From positions 15,772,144 through 15,836,143 of the forward strand of contig NC_065920.1 in NCBI RefSeq assembly GCF_024586455.1: a stretch of 64,000 bases of DNA, given 5' to 3'. Positions 1 through 11,330 of the stretch are shown here, piece after piece. The DNA comes from Bactrocera neohumeralis. Lineage: Eukaryota; Arthropoda; Insecta; Diptera; Tephritidae. The notes beneath the pieces were generated by a model. It worked only from the letters and a program-made list of their open reading frames with translations. It made no database searches and had not been told where the DNA came from. How positions within the stretch are numbered: the stretch's first letter is position 1; the number at the start of each line of letters is the position of its first letter. Position numbers and translations under genes: made by a program.

Positions 1-345
1 AACCGCGTCGTTAGTTCTGCTTTCTCCAGACTGGACAAAGAAGCAAATCAACTGAGTCTGGTATTGAACAAGGGCAAGATTAAATATCTCCTGTCCTGAG
101 AGTCATGACTTCGAAGTTATAGATAATTTTGTCTATCTTGGAACCAGCATTAACACCAACAACTACGTCACCCTCGAAATCCAACGCAGAATAACTCTTG
201 CCAACAAGTGCAACTTTGAACTGAATAGGCAATTGAGAAATAAAGTCCTCTATTGACGAACAAAGGCAAAAATCTAAAAGTCATTCTTCATCCCCGTCCT
301 GCTATATGGTGCAGAGGCATGATGGCTACATCTGATGAGTAGCCC
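1..345 (+). mobile_element. RTE-like LINE fragment (reverse transcriptase C-terminal part)
   Basis: Conceptual translation with frameshifts gives SSAFSRLDKEANQLSLVL, DFEVIDNFVYLGTSIN and IPVLLYGAEA, the region after the YADD box of an RTE-type RT. The same protein segments occur at 14.9-15.3 kb and 40.9 kb. It begins before the window edge and breaks off after TACATCTGATGAGT. Confidence 0.8.
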
Positions 346-1650
346 CCTCATAACTTCTATCAGGATTTTTAAGCATCCGGCTGACTTTACTCCATATGGT
401 TGATTGAATGTAAGATACCTTGATTTTCTTTATATTTAGCGAAAATATCAGCGGATATTTAACTCCTCTATTAAAAATATACTGTTTAAATGGAGCGATG
501 TAGATAAAAAAATTATTATTTAAAAAAAATAGAATTTCGCCCGATTATAAATACAATTCCATTTATAATACCTCATTTAATTCGCCGAGAGTAAAAAAAA
601 ATAACCATTTAAAATATTTTTATAAGAAATAATTAATTTCAAAGGCTTTCTGAATTATAAGTATTACACTTCGCCCCCGCAGTCACTCACGCCATCTATA
701 TATTTGATATGATTTACTTCCACGCCGCAACTTCGCTTTCACGCCCTCCTCCACATTTACTTCTACGCACCTTTTTGCCAGTCACCGTGGCCGCTGCTTT
801 GGCATCAAGATACCAAGTATTCTCCGGCCGGTGCTCAATTCACTGCATTTTAAACGGTTTCATAAATTACGGCGATGCACAAAAGTGTCGCATCAAGATG
901 AACTGCTGTCGCCAACGCGGTTAAATTTATTTTTGTCGCGCACTTGAGTGCATTACAATGCCCCAGCTCAGTCCGCCAAATGAAGCGCAACGCAACAATC
1001 AGTGTAAAGTAGTAAATGAGTGAGCGAACGAGGAGACAAGGTGTAAGTAATGTATCATAGCCGACCCAGAGCGTGGACGCTGCCGAGATGATTTTGCCAT
1101 AAAGCAAATGAACAGCACGGTAAGGAAATGCCTTAAACTTTTCATTTTCCATTTTGTCTTGCGGCATTCGCGTGAAGACGCGGCTGGCTGGCCGCTCTGC
1201 TCGTCTTCTGTTCGCTCATGCTCACCTGAAAATGATAAACGCACTCGCTGTTATGCAAAGTGTTTGCGGCACGTAAATGAAATGTAATATTTTTATGAGA
1301 TTCATGCTGTGTGCCGCTGAGTTAGGTTAGTGATAGGTTGCGATAGCTTTGCTGTGGAGTTTTTTATGCGAACGGGTGGCCGCTTTTATACCGTGTGAGT
1401 CGCATACAAAGCAACCACTCTCGTGGTGGAAAGCGGAACTTGTTGGAAAAGTGTTTGGCTGAAAGATGACAACTTAATAAATTAAACTTCTTGAAATTTT
1501 AAAGGGGTATTGCTTTTCACGAGGATATTTTTGGGACAATTCGTACTAAATTTTTATTCCGAATATTTTTAAGGTCCAGTATGAAAATCCTTACAAACAA
1601 AATTAATATTCCCATATTTTATAAGCCACGCATAGACTAGTTTTGGTCCT
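346..1650. other. Non-repetitive AT-rich island
   Basis: No coding gene or known repeat recognised. The part at 700-1260 is less AT-rich and has overlapping short ORFs on both strands, none with family-like features. It may be conserved non-coding sequence; this is not shown. Confidence 0.35.
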
Positions 1651-1965
1651 TCGCGATACAAGATGCAGTTCTAGGTCAATGAGGAGTAGACATCCTTTAG
1701 GATGCCTGCGCTTGACCCGAATTTTAACAGACTCTGTGGCCTGAATAGCGATACTTCCTCCAGTGAGTCGTACCGTGGGGACACCAGATGCTTGCAGCGT
1801 AGTCTTGCTAATGCGGGACAAATGCAGAAGTGATACTTTATTGTTTCCCTAGTGCCCAACTCCTAGTCTTCTCGATCTGTCAGCCCCATTTTGCAGGCGT
1901 GTGTCGCCACTAGACAGTGACCAGTTAGTATTCCAAACATGTTCCTATAGCCTCTTCAACCGAGT
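1650..1965 (-). mobile_element. I-group LINE fragment, C-terminal region after RNase H
   Basis: Reading the minus strand gives LTGHCLVATHACKMGLTDRE, then GTRETIKYHFCICPALARLR and SPRYDSLEEVSLF. This is the C-terminal Cys/His segment following RNase H in R1/LOA-type elements. The related plus-strand copy at 35.6-35.8 kb reads RETMNHLLCTCPALERLNCK and SPRYNTLQEVSIV. Confidence 0.75.
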
Positions 1966-2149
1966 ACCAATAGGTACTTTGTCTTCAACAACAGCCAGAA
2001 ACTCAAGTCTACATGAATTACCCATTGTATCCAACTTTGTAACGGCGATTCTCTTCACAATCGTGAGTTGAAAAATGCAGATTTGGGCGGAGGAAGTATT
2101 AAGCTCAATGTGTTTTGCTCACGTCTGCCTTCTGCCTCGAGGGAACCAT

Positions 2150-2945
2150 AAGGAAGAAAAATCTTGCACTGCCGAATATCCTGAGTATCAAGAAGACATT
2201 CAACGACGTTTTGCCGGCAGCGGTCAATGCAGCGGCAGGTTTAGAGTGGAATCGAACCTTAAGCATCTCATCTTCAACTTCCCTGCTATAGGGATCGCGG
2301 CGGAGTGGGGTTGTGCGTGGATACAACGGAATATGAGTAGGGGCATCGCACAAGGAAAAATTCTCTCGGCATTTCTCTGGATCATGCATCTCAATGACTT
2401 CTGGAAAAGCATGAGGAATTCGGCTGCCTCTTGATTGGTTACGCGGATGATGTAGCTCTCATGGTTGAGGAAAATTTTTTTAATACCATGAATGAGTTAA
2501 CTCAGGTATACCTTAGCTTCTAGTTTCGGCTACTGAAAACGTCCTCTCCATAAGTACCAATAAGGCCAAACTGTTTTTATTCACTAAGAAATGAAATATA
2601 CCGGAAGCTCATCCACCATCAATGAGAAGAACGCGTCTTTAGCTTGCTGACAAAGTTATGTATCTAAAGCGCAAAGATCTCGTGGAAGCCCAAGAGCAAA
2701 GAAAGAACAAAGCAGGCATTGATTGCCCTACATTTTTCCTAGGGATCTTTTGATAAAGAGTGAGAGATCTCACCAAATGTAGTCCTCCGGATCTATGAAA
2801 TCATAGTTAAGCTTACAATATGCTACAAAATTTTTATATGGAAGGTGCTCGAAAATACTACACTCACGAAAAAAATTAATGAGTAGGAGGAGGCATCGAA
2901 AGCCGGAGCGGAACTTTAATCCGCTAAACCTAACCTACACCCAAC
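2150..2945 (+). mobile_element. I-group LINE fragment, reverse transcriptase palm
   Basis: Frame-shifted RT sequence: ESNLKHLIFNF, AEWGCAWIQRNMSRGIAQGK (the QG motif before ILSAFLW), then a degenerate GYADDVALMV box near 2435-2465 and INEKNASL. It ends in AAACCTAACCTACACCC. A second copy of the same domain is at 23.9-24.3 kb. Confidence 0.75.
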
Positions 2946-3009
2946 TCAAGACCCTCCCACGGAACCACCAGATAAGGTATTACTTCATGGAATCGACAAG
3001 ACATTTTAT

Positions 3010-3330
3010 GTGTCCTCTATTCGCTTGGTGAAAAGATGTCCACTTGTCAGAGGACTGACACCTAAAGGCTGTCCAATTTTCCACCATTAAACTACCACAT
3101 AGTGCAGTTTCTAACTTTTCCCTTATGTTTCAAAACCGAGGACAATGGAAAAACACGTGCTCAGAGTCTTCGATGGACTCCGCATACATCGAACAATATG
3201 GACTGACGTCTCTTTGAAATTTGCGTAGCTGGCCTCTGAAAAACCCATGCCCGCTTAATATTTGGGTCAGGTAGAAATCCAGGTCCCTATGTTGTCTAGT
3301 TATCCACATATCGATGTCAGGTATGAGTCT
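3010..3330 (-). mobile_element. I-group LINE fragment, C-terminal Cys motif
   Basis: The minus strand encodes IDMWITRQHRDLDFYLTQIL, SGHGFFRGQLRKFQ and SIEDSEHVFFHCPRF, the classical R1/LOA C-terminus, followed by ENWTAFRC. Confidence 0.75.
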
Positions 3331-3689
3331 GTGATTCCGTCGTTATTTGGTTGAGGTTTGCCACCAACGGACTGTTCACATCAGTGTGCATGGCGAACTA
3401 TGAACCAACTATGGCACTCAATTCTTTGTTGCATATACAAGTAGACAAAGCCGCAAAGTGTGTGGCCTCTCAGAGTCAGACAATATGTGTGTTTTGATGA
3501 CTGCAATCCCGGGTACTCTGGTACTCGGGTACTCTCCTACACTTTGATTTCATTCCAAAATACCTTGACTACCAGGCCGCCAAATTCAGCTCAAGCTGAC
3601 GCTTCTCTGCTTACATTCCTTCGAGAGTGGCATGTTGAGACATTTCGCTGTAGAAGAGAAGACTATATTTCTTAACTGTAGCATTTACT

Positions 3690-4290
3690 TGCTTCATAAT
3701 TAGACTGGGTGCCTGGCCACAGCGATATTTCAGGAAACTGTAGGCCTGATGAGCTTGCCAGATCAGACGCCTCATTTCAATAACTGCTGAATGGGAAAGG
3801 TTAGGAACTCCGTTGGCTTCCTGTGGTTCGCCACTGAACTGTTGGACCTCAAGCCCAATTCGGCAAATGCTGGTCGATTACCAGCAACTGTGCAGTCAAA
3901 AGGTTCGTCTGACTGAGGATAAATAGTAAGAGGTCCAGGGAGAACTCTTTGCTATTAGCAAGGTGTACCGTTCAAGGAGGTAGTTGTTGGAGCTCTAACA
4001 GTCCAAGCGGGTATCGTATGTAACACTGAGTATCTTACCGGATGCCAGCTGCAGTAGGTGTTTGGAAGAAGATAAGATATAATCATAGCAACGCAGCCTC
4101 TTTGAAGGTGCCGCTTTTGCTAGTTCAAGGCAAAAACATAACGGATCTGACACTTTTAGCCAATCAAGTGAAATCTTCTTTTTTATTGGCATTGGCACCA
4201 GTTATAGCCGAATGAAATACTTAGCGCAAATAGAAATAAGGCACTTTAGCAGTTTTGTGAGAAGATTGCGATGTAACCTAACCTAACTTC
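3690..4290 (+). mobile_element. I-group LINE fragment, RNase H to 3' end
   Basis: Contains VPGHSDISGNCRPDELARSD (RNase H motif), the following TSNCAV.. linker and a decayed C-terminal Cys region (TGCQLQ, FGRR). It terminates in a GTAACCTAACCTAACTTC tail at about 4273-4290. Confidence 0.72.
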
Positions 4291-5912
4291 TACAAAAGTT
4301 TTGTTTGAAAAATAAATATAAAAACTTCAATGAGTCTTCCTTTAAACTAAGCAACTTAGAATTTAAGCAGTACTGCATATGAAATTATCTGGAGCGCATA
4401 GAATAATATCCATCATTTCAAGGAATTCGCAGAATGTAGTATGTATTTACAGTTATATTTACAAATACAATTTTCAACACACAGCCCTCGAGCGATTTTC
4501 GCTTTAAAATTTTTATTTTCTTTATATTCCTGTTCTTCCACTTAAACGTATGTATATAAATACTTTATATTTTATTTATATTATTTTATTTCCTTGTCTG
4601 CTGCTGAATGTGTTAAAGTGCTCACCGGAAATGCCGGGATCTACAAAACATCAACAACAAAGGCGTGAACAATAACAATGGCACAAAAGCGAAACCAAAT
4701 GCAAAACTCCGCACAATATTTACACGAGTACATATGTCTCAATAAAAACTTATGTGTTTGCGTGTGTGTGTTTGTGTGTGTGTGTGCATATTTATTTGCA
4801 TTTGAGTGCGCAAACAGCGGCTTATTTTGCAATTGCAATTCGCTTAAGCATAAACTAGACTGTGGCGGCGATAACAGCGAAAGCAACAACCACAACAACA
4901 ACGAAAAACAACAATGCGACTGTCAGCAAAGACAACACTGCAGGGCAAATTGCAGCCGACACACGCCTCGTTGCACTGCATTTGTATTAGTGTTGCGAAT
5001 GCCTCGGGTGCCACTCAGCATACTTCTTTCCCTGTGAACGTAAGTGGGCGTGTATACTAGTTGGGCATGTCTCCGCAGTTGCACGCCTGTCATGACATGT
5101 TAATACTGTTACTATTGCTGGCACAACACACCAACAATTGCAATTTTTCCACATCTTGAGGGCAACAATTGTATGTTCGGCTGTGTGTGTGTGTGTGCCT
5201 GTCATTGCAGCGCTTGTCACACGCCGTCTACCTTGAAGTACACTACCGCTTGACACTGTTGTCACAGCTTGCAAAAGCCGTCTTCCGTTTCGGCGTAAAG
5301 TTTTTTCAATTTTTTTTTCCAGCGCCGCTTGTGCCGCTAGAGCTTGTTGTTTGTGTGTGCGTGCGTGTATTTTCATTAGTCTGTTGTTTCTACATGCTAT
5401 TACTAGCGTCATTGTGGCAATTTCTTCATTTCATGGCTTGTTTCGCCGTGTATCCGGAAATGTATGTGCTTGTAATGCGGTTGCGATTGCTACGTGTTAA
5501 CTGTCAAATGACATGTTGCATGCAACGTTCCAAAAAAAGCGAAGCTAAGTGTACAAATTTGGTTATTTAAATAGGGATGTACGTTAGTATTTGGCATTTG
5601 CAATGCTTGCCACACAAATGCCTTTGCGGTGCCACATATGTCTGCGCTTTTAAACTAGTGTTAATAAGAAATAACGGACAGGTTTGGCACTTAGCAGAGT
5701 GTATTAGATTAAGTAAGTTAATATTTGAAGAGATATTTATGACATTTTGAAGATATTTTCATAATTGCAAGGAAATTGATGAAATTTGTCACTCATACGC
5801 ACCGGACCCCTCATTATTTAAGGGATTTATTAACTTGTAAATTCTAAAATATGCATTTCTTACTTATACATATAGCGCATGTACATGTATTTAAAAATAT
5901 CCCCAACAATTT
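4291..5912. other. Non-repetitive island with microsatellites
   Basis: It contains (GT)n tracts near 4755-4790 and 5180-5200 and CAA-rich sequence near 4880-4930. ORFs of 119-141 aa here (4678-5037, 4987-5412, 5169-5570) are low-complexity and unlike any family, so I do not call genes. Confidence 0.35.
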
Positions 5913-5916
5913 TTAA

Positions 5917-6624
5917 GGGGTCAGTGGGGTAATCTGGCCTGTTTTTTGACATTTCTTTTTCATAGTAATTTTGATTCTACAATAGAACTTCTTTCACATA
6001 TCATGAGGTATATCGTGGAGTGTATAAACAAATTTTTTCGGAATTTTTTGATGACATCTGTGGGAGAATGGCTGGGTGAATGAGATGAGTTTTGTCACTG
6101 GCGGACACGGTTGCTCATGTTTGGAGCATATGAAACACAAAAACCCAATTTATTCTTAAAATGTACGTGAATGGTTATCGTCGCTACTAGAATCATGAAA
6201 AAATGATGATAAATAAACAAGTAATTAACATTTTTTTTTTTAATTTTATTTTTTCCTTTTATTTTTCCCCATGTTTTTTTACATAAATTTTGTCATAACA
6301 TTGTCAATAAATTATAAAAATTATAGGGACGTTAGCCAGGCGTTTTGTGAACATTTAAAAAAAAAGTAAGCAAATCGCTTGAGTAGTTCGACTGGAATCA
6401 TGTCCGCCAGTTTAAAAAAGTGTGCTTTGAGAAAAACGGGTTTAAAGTGCCAGGTAAGCACTCCGAGCGCTCCGAACGTCGAGCAGTATTATTATTTTGA
6501 ACCTTTTTCGAAACCTTCCAATGATAAAGTGGGTTTCTACATTATTTCTAAGGGTATAAGGGAACAGAAAATGCAAAAACCAAAAAAATAAAAAAAATTG
6601 AAAAAAGATTAACCTACTGACCCC
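5917..6624. mobile_element. piggyBac-like non-autonomous element with TTAA target duplication
   Basis: The left end GGGGTCAGTGGGGTAATCT and the right end (reverse complement GGGGTCAGTAGGTTAATCT) form 19-bp terminal inverted repeats with two mismatches. TTAA flanks both sides (5913-5916 and 6625-6628), the canonical piggyBac target duplication. Total length is 708 bp. The only internal ORF (6379-6591, 70 aa) is not a transposase, so the copy is non-autonomous. Confidence 0.85.
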
Positions 6625-7180
6625 TTAAATTGATCCAGAAAATAGTTTCGAATATACAAGCGAATTTATTGAAAAAACTAACTGAAAGTAATCGGCTTCC
6701 AAAATTTAAATGCGCTTATCTCGAAACGCTGAGTCGGTTAGGGCAATTTCTACGAAATGACTGAATCGATCGACTTGAAACTTCAAAACTTCTTAGAAAT
6801 ATTTTCAGATAATAATCAAGGAAAACAGATTTACGATAAAATTTCCCACGTTTAAGCTACTTTGAACTAAACATATTTTTCTTTTGGTTGGAAAGTCACA
6901 AAGTTTTCAAAAACAAACTTTGGACTAGCACTTAGATCATTGCCTATATTCATCTATTGTAAAAATAAATATTTGTGGCTTTCGGATTTGCGATTATTTT
7001 GAGCATAAAAATATTCCTCAATGAATCACCTCTATTTAAAGAGTAATTTACTGCACATTATATTTATTTATTTATTACATAAAAGGCTTCCACAAAAAAT
7101 ATTTACGAAAAATGAAATTTTCCTGAAATTAATATACTTGTAGCACCTCAAAATCTATTATTGACACAAATGGTAATTAT
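6625..7180. other. AT-rich spacer
   Basis: No gene recognised. Sequence around 6700-6830 (TCTCGAAACGCTGAGTC...) may belong to an old dispersed repeat. Confidence 0.3.
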
Positions 7181-7184
7181 ACCT

Positions 7185-7800
7185 TGAACAGAATATGTTA
7201 AAAATGCCACAAAGTTTGTAACACTCCGAAGAAAGCATCAGAGACCCTTCAAAATACATATATGGATCATGTACATATGTATAGTAAATTATCAGCGTGA
7301 AGAGCTGACATGATTTAGCCATGTTCGTATGTTAGTCTGCTTTTGTATAGGTGGACTAGTCCCTCAGGTTTTGAGTTACCAATCTGAAATTTTGCACACA
7401 TGCTTTTCTTTCCAGGAAGCTGCATATTTGTCGGAACCGCTGTTATCGCACCACTATAGCATATAGCTGCCATACAAACTGAACGATCGAAATCAAATGC
7501 TTGTATGGAAAACTTTTTTATTTGAGAAGATATCTTCAAGAAGTTTGCCATGAATTATTACCAAAGACAGTGCGACAATATCCCAACAAATTGTGCAGAT
7601 CGGACGACTATATCATATAGCTCCCATACAAACTGAACGTTCAAGATCAAATTCTTGTACTGAAAATTTCTTTGTTTGAGAATATATCTTCAAGAAATTT
7701 CACACGGTTTATAAAAATTAAAGCAATACTATAATATTTGAACACATCTTTTTGATCGGACGTTTATAGCATATAGCTGCCATACAACTGAATGATGTTT
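7185..7800 (-). repeat. TATAGC-family dispersed repeat, long copy with internal tandem units
   Basis: The family in reverse orientation. The end block TTTGTAACACTCCGAAG is at ~7215; CAGACTAACATACG and GGGACTAGTCCACC follow; then there are two to three copies of a ~150-200-bp unit containing CATATAGCTGCCATACAA..CTGAACG and ATATCTTCAAGAA at ~7455, ~7615 and ~7770. Confidence 0.75.
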
Positions 7801-7934
7801 GTGTTGATATTGAGAAGACAAAGTGATATTTTCTCTGTACTTATTATTACACTTGTACACAATAATGTAAATTTCAACTACTAAACAGCAATTTTCCTCT
7901 GCTTCTCAATTGCCTACCAGTTCTCCTTAATATA

Positions 7935-8075
7935 ATATATTTTTATATATAAAAATTACGTTTCACGTTGTTTGTCCGCGATTGACTCCTAAACTACTGA
8001 ACTGATTTTAGCAAAATTTAGCGCACGGTGTCCAGTTTGAAGTAACTTAGAAGATAGGATAGTAAAAATAATTTA
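7935..8075. repeat. Dispersed repeat of the 'ACTGAACTGATTTTAGC' type
   Basis: CACGTTGTTTGTCCGCGATT and TCCTAAACTACTGAACTGAT followed by a GCACGGTGTCC block resembles a widespread insect interspersed repeat. I cannot assign it to a class. Confidence 0.35.
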
Positions 8076-8088
8076 TAAATAAAAATTA

Positions 8089-8165
8089 CAGTGAAAGCTC
8101 TACTAAATGGACGCTCTATTAAGCGGACATCTCCATTAACATAGTGACCGGTCCCACAATTTGTT
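8089..8165 (+). mobile_element. Pogo/Tc1-mariner-like terminal fragment
   Basis: Starts TA|CAGTGAAAGCTCTACTAAAT, then GGACGCTCTATTAAGCGGAC, a tandem-motif end typical of pogo/Tigger-like elements. No matching right end was found, so it is truncated. Confidence 0.5.
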
Positions 8166-8292
8166 GATATTTATAAGGTACAATCTTATAGCTTTACAGA
8201 GAGAAAGGTTGGTTCGTCAGTGTCTGTTTATGGGAGATTCCCCTGTATATATAACATATGCATGTATTCCAAATCCCCAAAATAATATAAAA

Positions 8293-8444
8293 CAGTTGAA
8301 CTTACATAATTCAAACTTCTATAACTCGAAGTTCTCCATAACTTGAACTCTTAAATTAGCAAAAATCAAATTGCATACAAATTTTTTGCCATAACTCGAA
8401 GTTTTTTGTGGATTATGGCGATTCGGGTTAGGGAAGTTCAACTG
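8293..8444. mobile_element. Pogo-like 152-bp MITE
   Basis: Terminal inverted repeats CAGTTGAACTT and AAGTTCAACTG enclose repeated 'ATAACTCGAAGTT' motifs. The right flank is TA; the left TA is degraded. No coding capacity. Confidence 0.65.
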
Positions 8445-8581
8445 TAATTATAATTTTCAGTAAAATGCCAAATCTTAAGAACCATTTTCTCAATGTCTGT
8501 TTAGCAGCCATTTGTCAGTTAAACTCTGGTCAACTTAACCAAGATACCTTCCTTCGGTAAAGAACGTTTTTTTAAATAGAA

Positions 8582-8629
8582 CTGACAGATGCTGTTAACC
8601 TTCTCAGTTAGGTTAACAGCATCTGTCAG
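8582..8629. repeat. Perfect inverted repeat (20-bp arms, 8-nt loop)
   Basis: The left arm CTGACAGATGCTGTTAACCT (8582-8601) is followed by loop TCTCAGTT, and the right arm 8610-8629 is its exact reverse complement. The surrounding sequence is ordinary AT-rich DNA. Confidence 0.95.
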
Positions 8630-8644
8630 CATCAGCCTTAAATT

Positions 8645-10440
8645 CGTTTCTTTTTCCAATGAAATTTATTTGTATGAGTATATTTAAAATTAAGCCTCAA
8701 GCACAATTCCTTGGACTCTTATACTGACAAAAACATTTTTGCATTTATTCGTAAATGAAATTTCCACTGCATTGAATAGTTTATTATATGAATAATAGTA
8801 TAAAATGTATACCACAGCAACGAGTGGCCGGATCCACTAGTACATATATACATTTACACAAATAGATTAAAAAACAACTGATAGCAGCTAGGTCACCAAC
8901 TCCACCTGAACCACAGCCATCAATTTATTTTTACTGCACATAAACTCTCATATAATCATTGCTATTCTTTGTTGGTTTAAGTTTTAACTTTTGCATTGAC
9001 TTCTGCGCAAATTTTTATTCCACCAAGTATTATTAACCTGGTGTTATTGCATTAAATTTCCAAATTTCAACATCAAAACAAACTTTACGCAAACGTTTAC
9101 ATATGCACAGCCAAACGCAGCACAGCACTCACCGCAACAAATACAATGAGACAACGCATAACTATGGCAATGACAACGTGCATATAACCTCGGATATCTC
9201 GACAATTCAACGTCGTCGTCTCACTGTCAATGCGGCCACTTAACTTTAACTTTTCAATTTCGCACTTAACACTTTTGCGCTGGTTGACTTGATTAGTACC
9301 AAGCACTTACGTGTGACATAGTACATACATACAAACGCACTTCCGTGGGTACACCCGTATTTGCAGCGTGGTTGGCTGGTGGATTTGGTGTTTCCTGACA
9401 GTATCAGCTGCTGCACACACACACTCAGCCGCAATGCGAACTAACGTTATTACATACATATAAATATATATGAAGTATATATGTACAAGTATATATACAC
9501 ACCACACCACAGTTGACAGACACACACACACACACAAATATACATGTAAATAAAAGCATACAAACGACTTGCTTTGAAAACTTTAGAAGTCGGCGGCCGA
9601 CACTGACAATACAATTTACTACCCCCAGCGAAGATTGTGTGTGAAAAATGTATTTTCTTGCGAGTAGAAAAACAAGCAGACGCAGAAGAAGAAGTTTTAT
9701 AATTCTGCTTTATTTTCATTTGTTTAAGTTGCATTTATTTTTCTTCTTCTTCTCATACAAACATTTATAAATTCTTTGGAAAACAAAAAGTGGCATTAGA
9801 ATGAGTGCTCGTTAATACCTTAAAGAATTCAACAACTCTGCGCAAATTCTTTTTGCCTTGAAGCACACTTTCGGCTCTGCTGAATGCCATTCCTGCACTG
9901 ACAAAACAGTTTATGAGTTATTATGTGAAGTTTTTCGGAGTTCTGCCGGTAACGATGCGTGAATTTTTTAAGACATTCAGAATGATATTTTCACACCGTT
10001 AATAAAGCGCACAGGAGTGTTTTTTTTTTTTTTTTGTGTTTTGTTCGAAAATAGTTACTAAAGTTGTGCTTAATTTATTTACTCTCGAAATGGTTGGCGG
10101 GAAAGTTCATATTTGGATTAAGTGAAGTTTTTTTATTTAAATAAAATAGAAAATAATAGTTTTTGTTGGGGTTTGTTGAGATTTAATAAAGCTCTAAATT
10201 TTACTTAGAAAAAGTTCTGTCTCGATTGTACCGACTACCGGCTGCTTTTACGACAAGTATATATACCATAAAGTGTTACGGGCAGGTGGCAAAACAACAG
10301 ATATACTCATTTCATAAGGGCTACAACCTTACACCAGCTAGAACTTACGCACCTAATTATTACCCAGAAATTTGTATAAGCTTGTAACAGCCAGAAGAAG
10401 AGTATATATCACAAAAAATTACGCTAATTTCAATTGCACC
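8645..10440. other. Non-repetitive island with CA microsatellites
   Basis: Contains (CA)n near 9515-9536, ATACATATA-type runs near 9450-9500 and a 17-bp poly-T at 10019. Minus-strand ORFs at 9097-9734 are driven by the microsatellite. No gene called. Confidence 0.35.
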
Positions 10441-10589
10441 GAGCCCTTAATAGGTTAAGTTGGGTTTGGTAGAATAATCGGACAATATTTTGAGTCGCAT
10501 CGCTAGTGTACCTATTGAACAGTATCCTGTCAGAACACTTAAAATGTAGCGAGATTATTGTAGCTAAGTGCAAGTAGTTCGGAGAACCT

Positions 10590-10835
10590 CTTACGGTTCA
10601 GTTCAAACAAGAAGGATGTCGCAGTTGCATAAGTTGTAGTGTTTGGCCAGCGCTTGCCGAGTTCACTAGTGGTTCATAAATGCAACGCTCGAGCGCAGGA
10701 GAACATAAATGAAATTGGAGTAAGGGTGCCCTCCCTAGCAAGGGCTTTGCAGTTTCTGGCGATTCCACTGTGACCGGCACCCATACAATTCTAACATGGA
10801 AAAAGTTAAAGTTTGACTTGACCTTGACTAGTTTT
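10590..10835 (-). mobile_element. I-group LINE fragment, RNase H
   Basis: The minus strand, with one frameshift, reads NFFHVRIVWVP then GHSGIAGN.KA.ELAR.GT, the RNase H C-terminal motif. The remainder (ISFMFSCARALHL) is decayed. Confidence 0.72.
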
Positions 10836-11129
10836 GGGCACACAGTTAGCAAGCTCAAAGCCAGTATAGCCCCCCGACAATGGGAGTCAATGCATAACTC
10901 TCTGCTGCACTTTCGAGAAGTAAACTGCGGCTACTTTGATGGCAGCCAGTTCTGATTGTAAGACACAACAGAAGCTAGAGTTAATGAAGAGTCACCGAAA
11001 AAGATCTCAACCCATCTAATTGACTTCGATATATCTGTAAAAAAGTTGACAACAGCTACGCCCCGCCCACAAATGATCCCTTACAGGTATGTGAGAAGAT
11101 AGAAAACCGCCAGAAGAAGGTTCCGCACT

Positions 11130-11330
11130 GGATTTCGTGGAGATATCTCATCAAATAAAAGGGTTTTCCATACAGGAACTTGGTTTTGAACAGTCACTTT
11201 GTATGACAGCTATATGCTGTATATATGTATATCGACGGTTCTGACAAATGAACAGCTTTTTGGGCAGAAAAAGATGTATGTAAAATTTAAGATAAATATC
11301 TCGAAAACTAGTTCCCGTATATAGGACACC
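11130..11330 (+). repeat. TATAGC-family dispersed repeat, fragment
   Basis: Carries GATTTCGTGGAGATATCTC, ..GTATGACAGCTATATGCT, GGTTCTGACAAATGAACAGC and AATATCTCGAAAACTAGTTC in family order. Confidence 0.7.

Noticed and set aside
709..1244. Overlapping short ORFs in a GC-richer stretch
   Set aside because: Three frames on both strands overlap without domain similarity or splice structure.
8830..8841. GGATCCACTAGT, identical to a cloning-vector polylinker junction
   Set aside because: Only 12 bp match and the flanks are ordinary fly sequence, so vector contamination is not supported.
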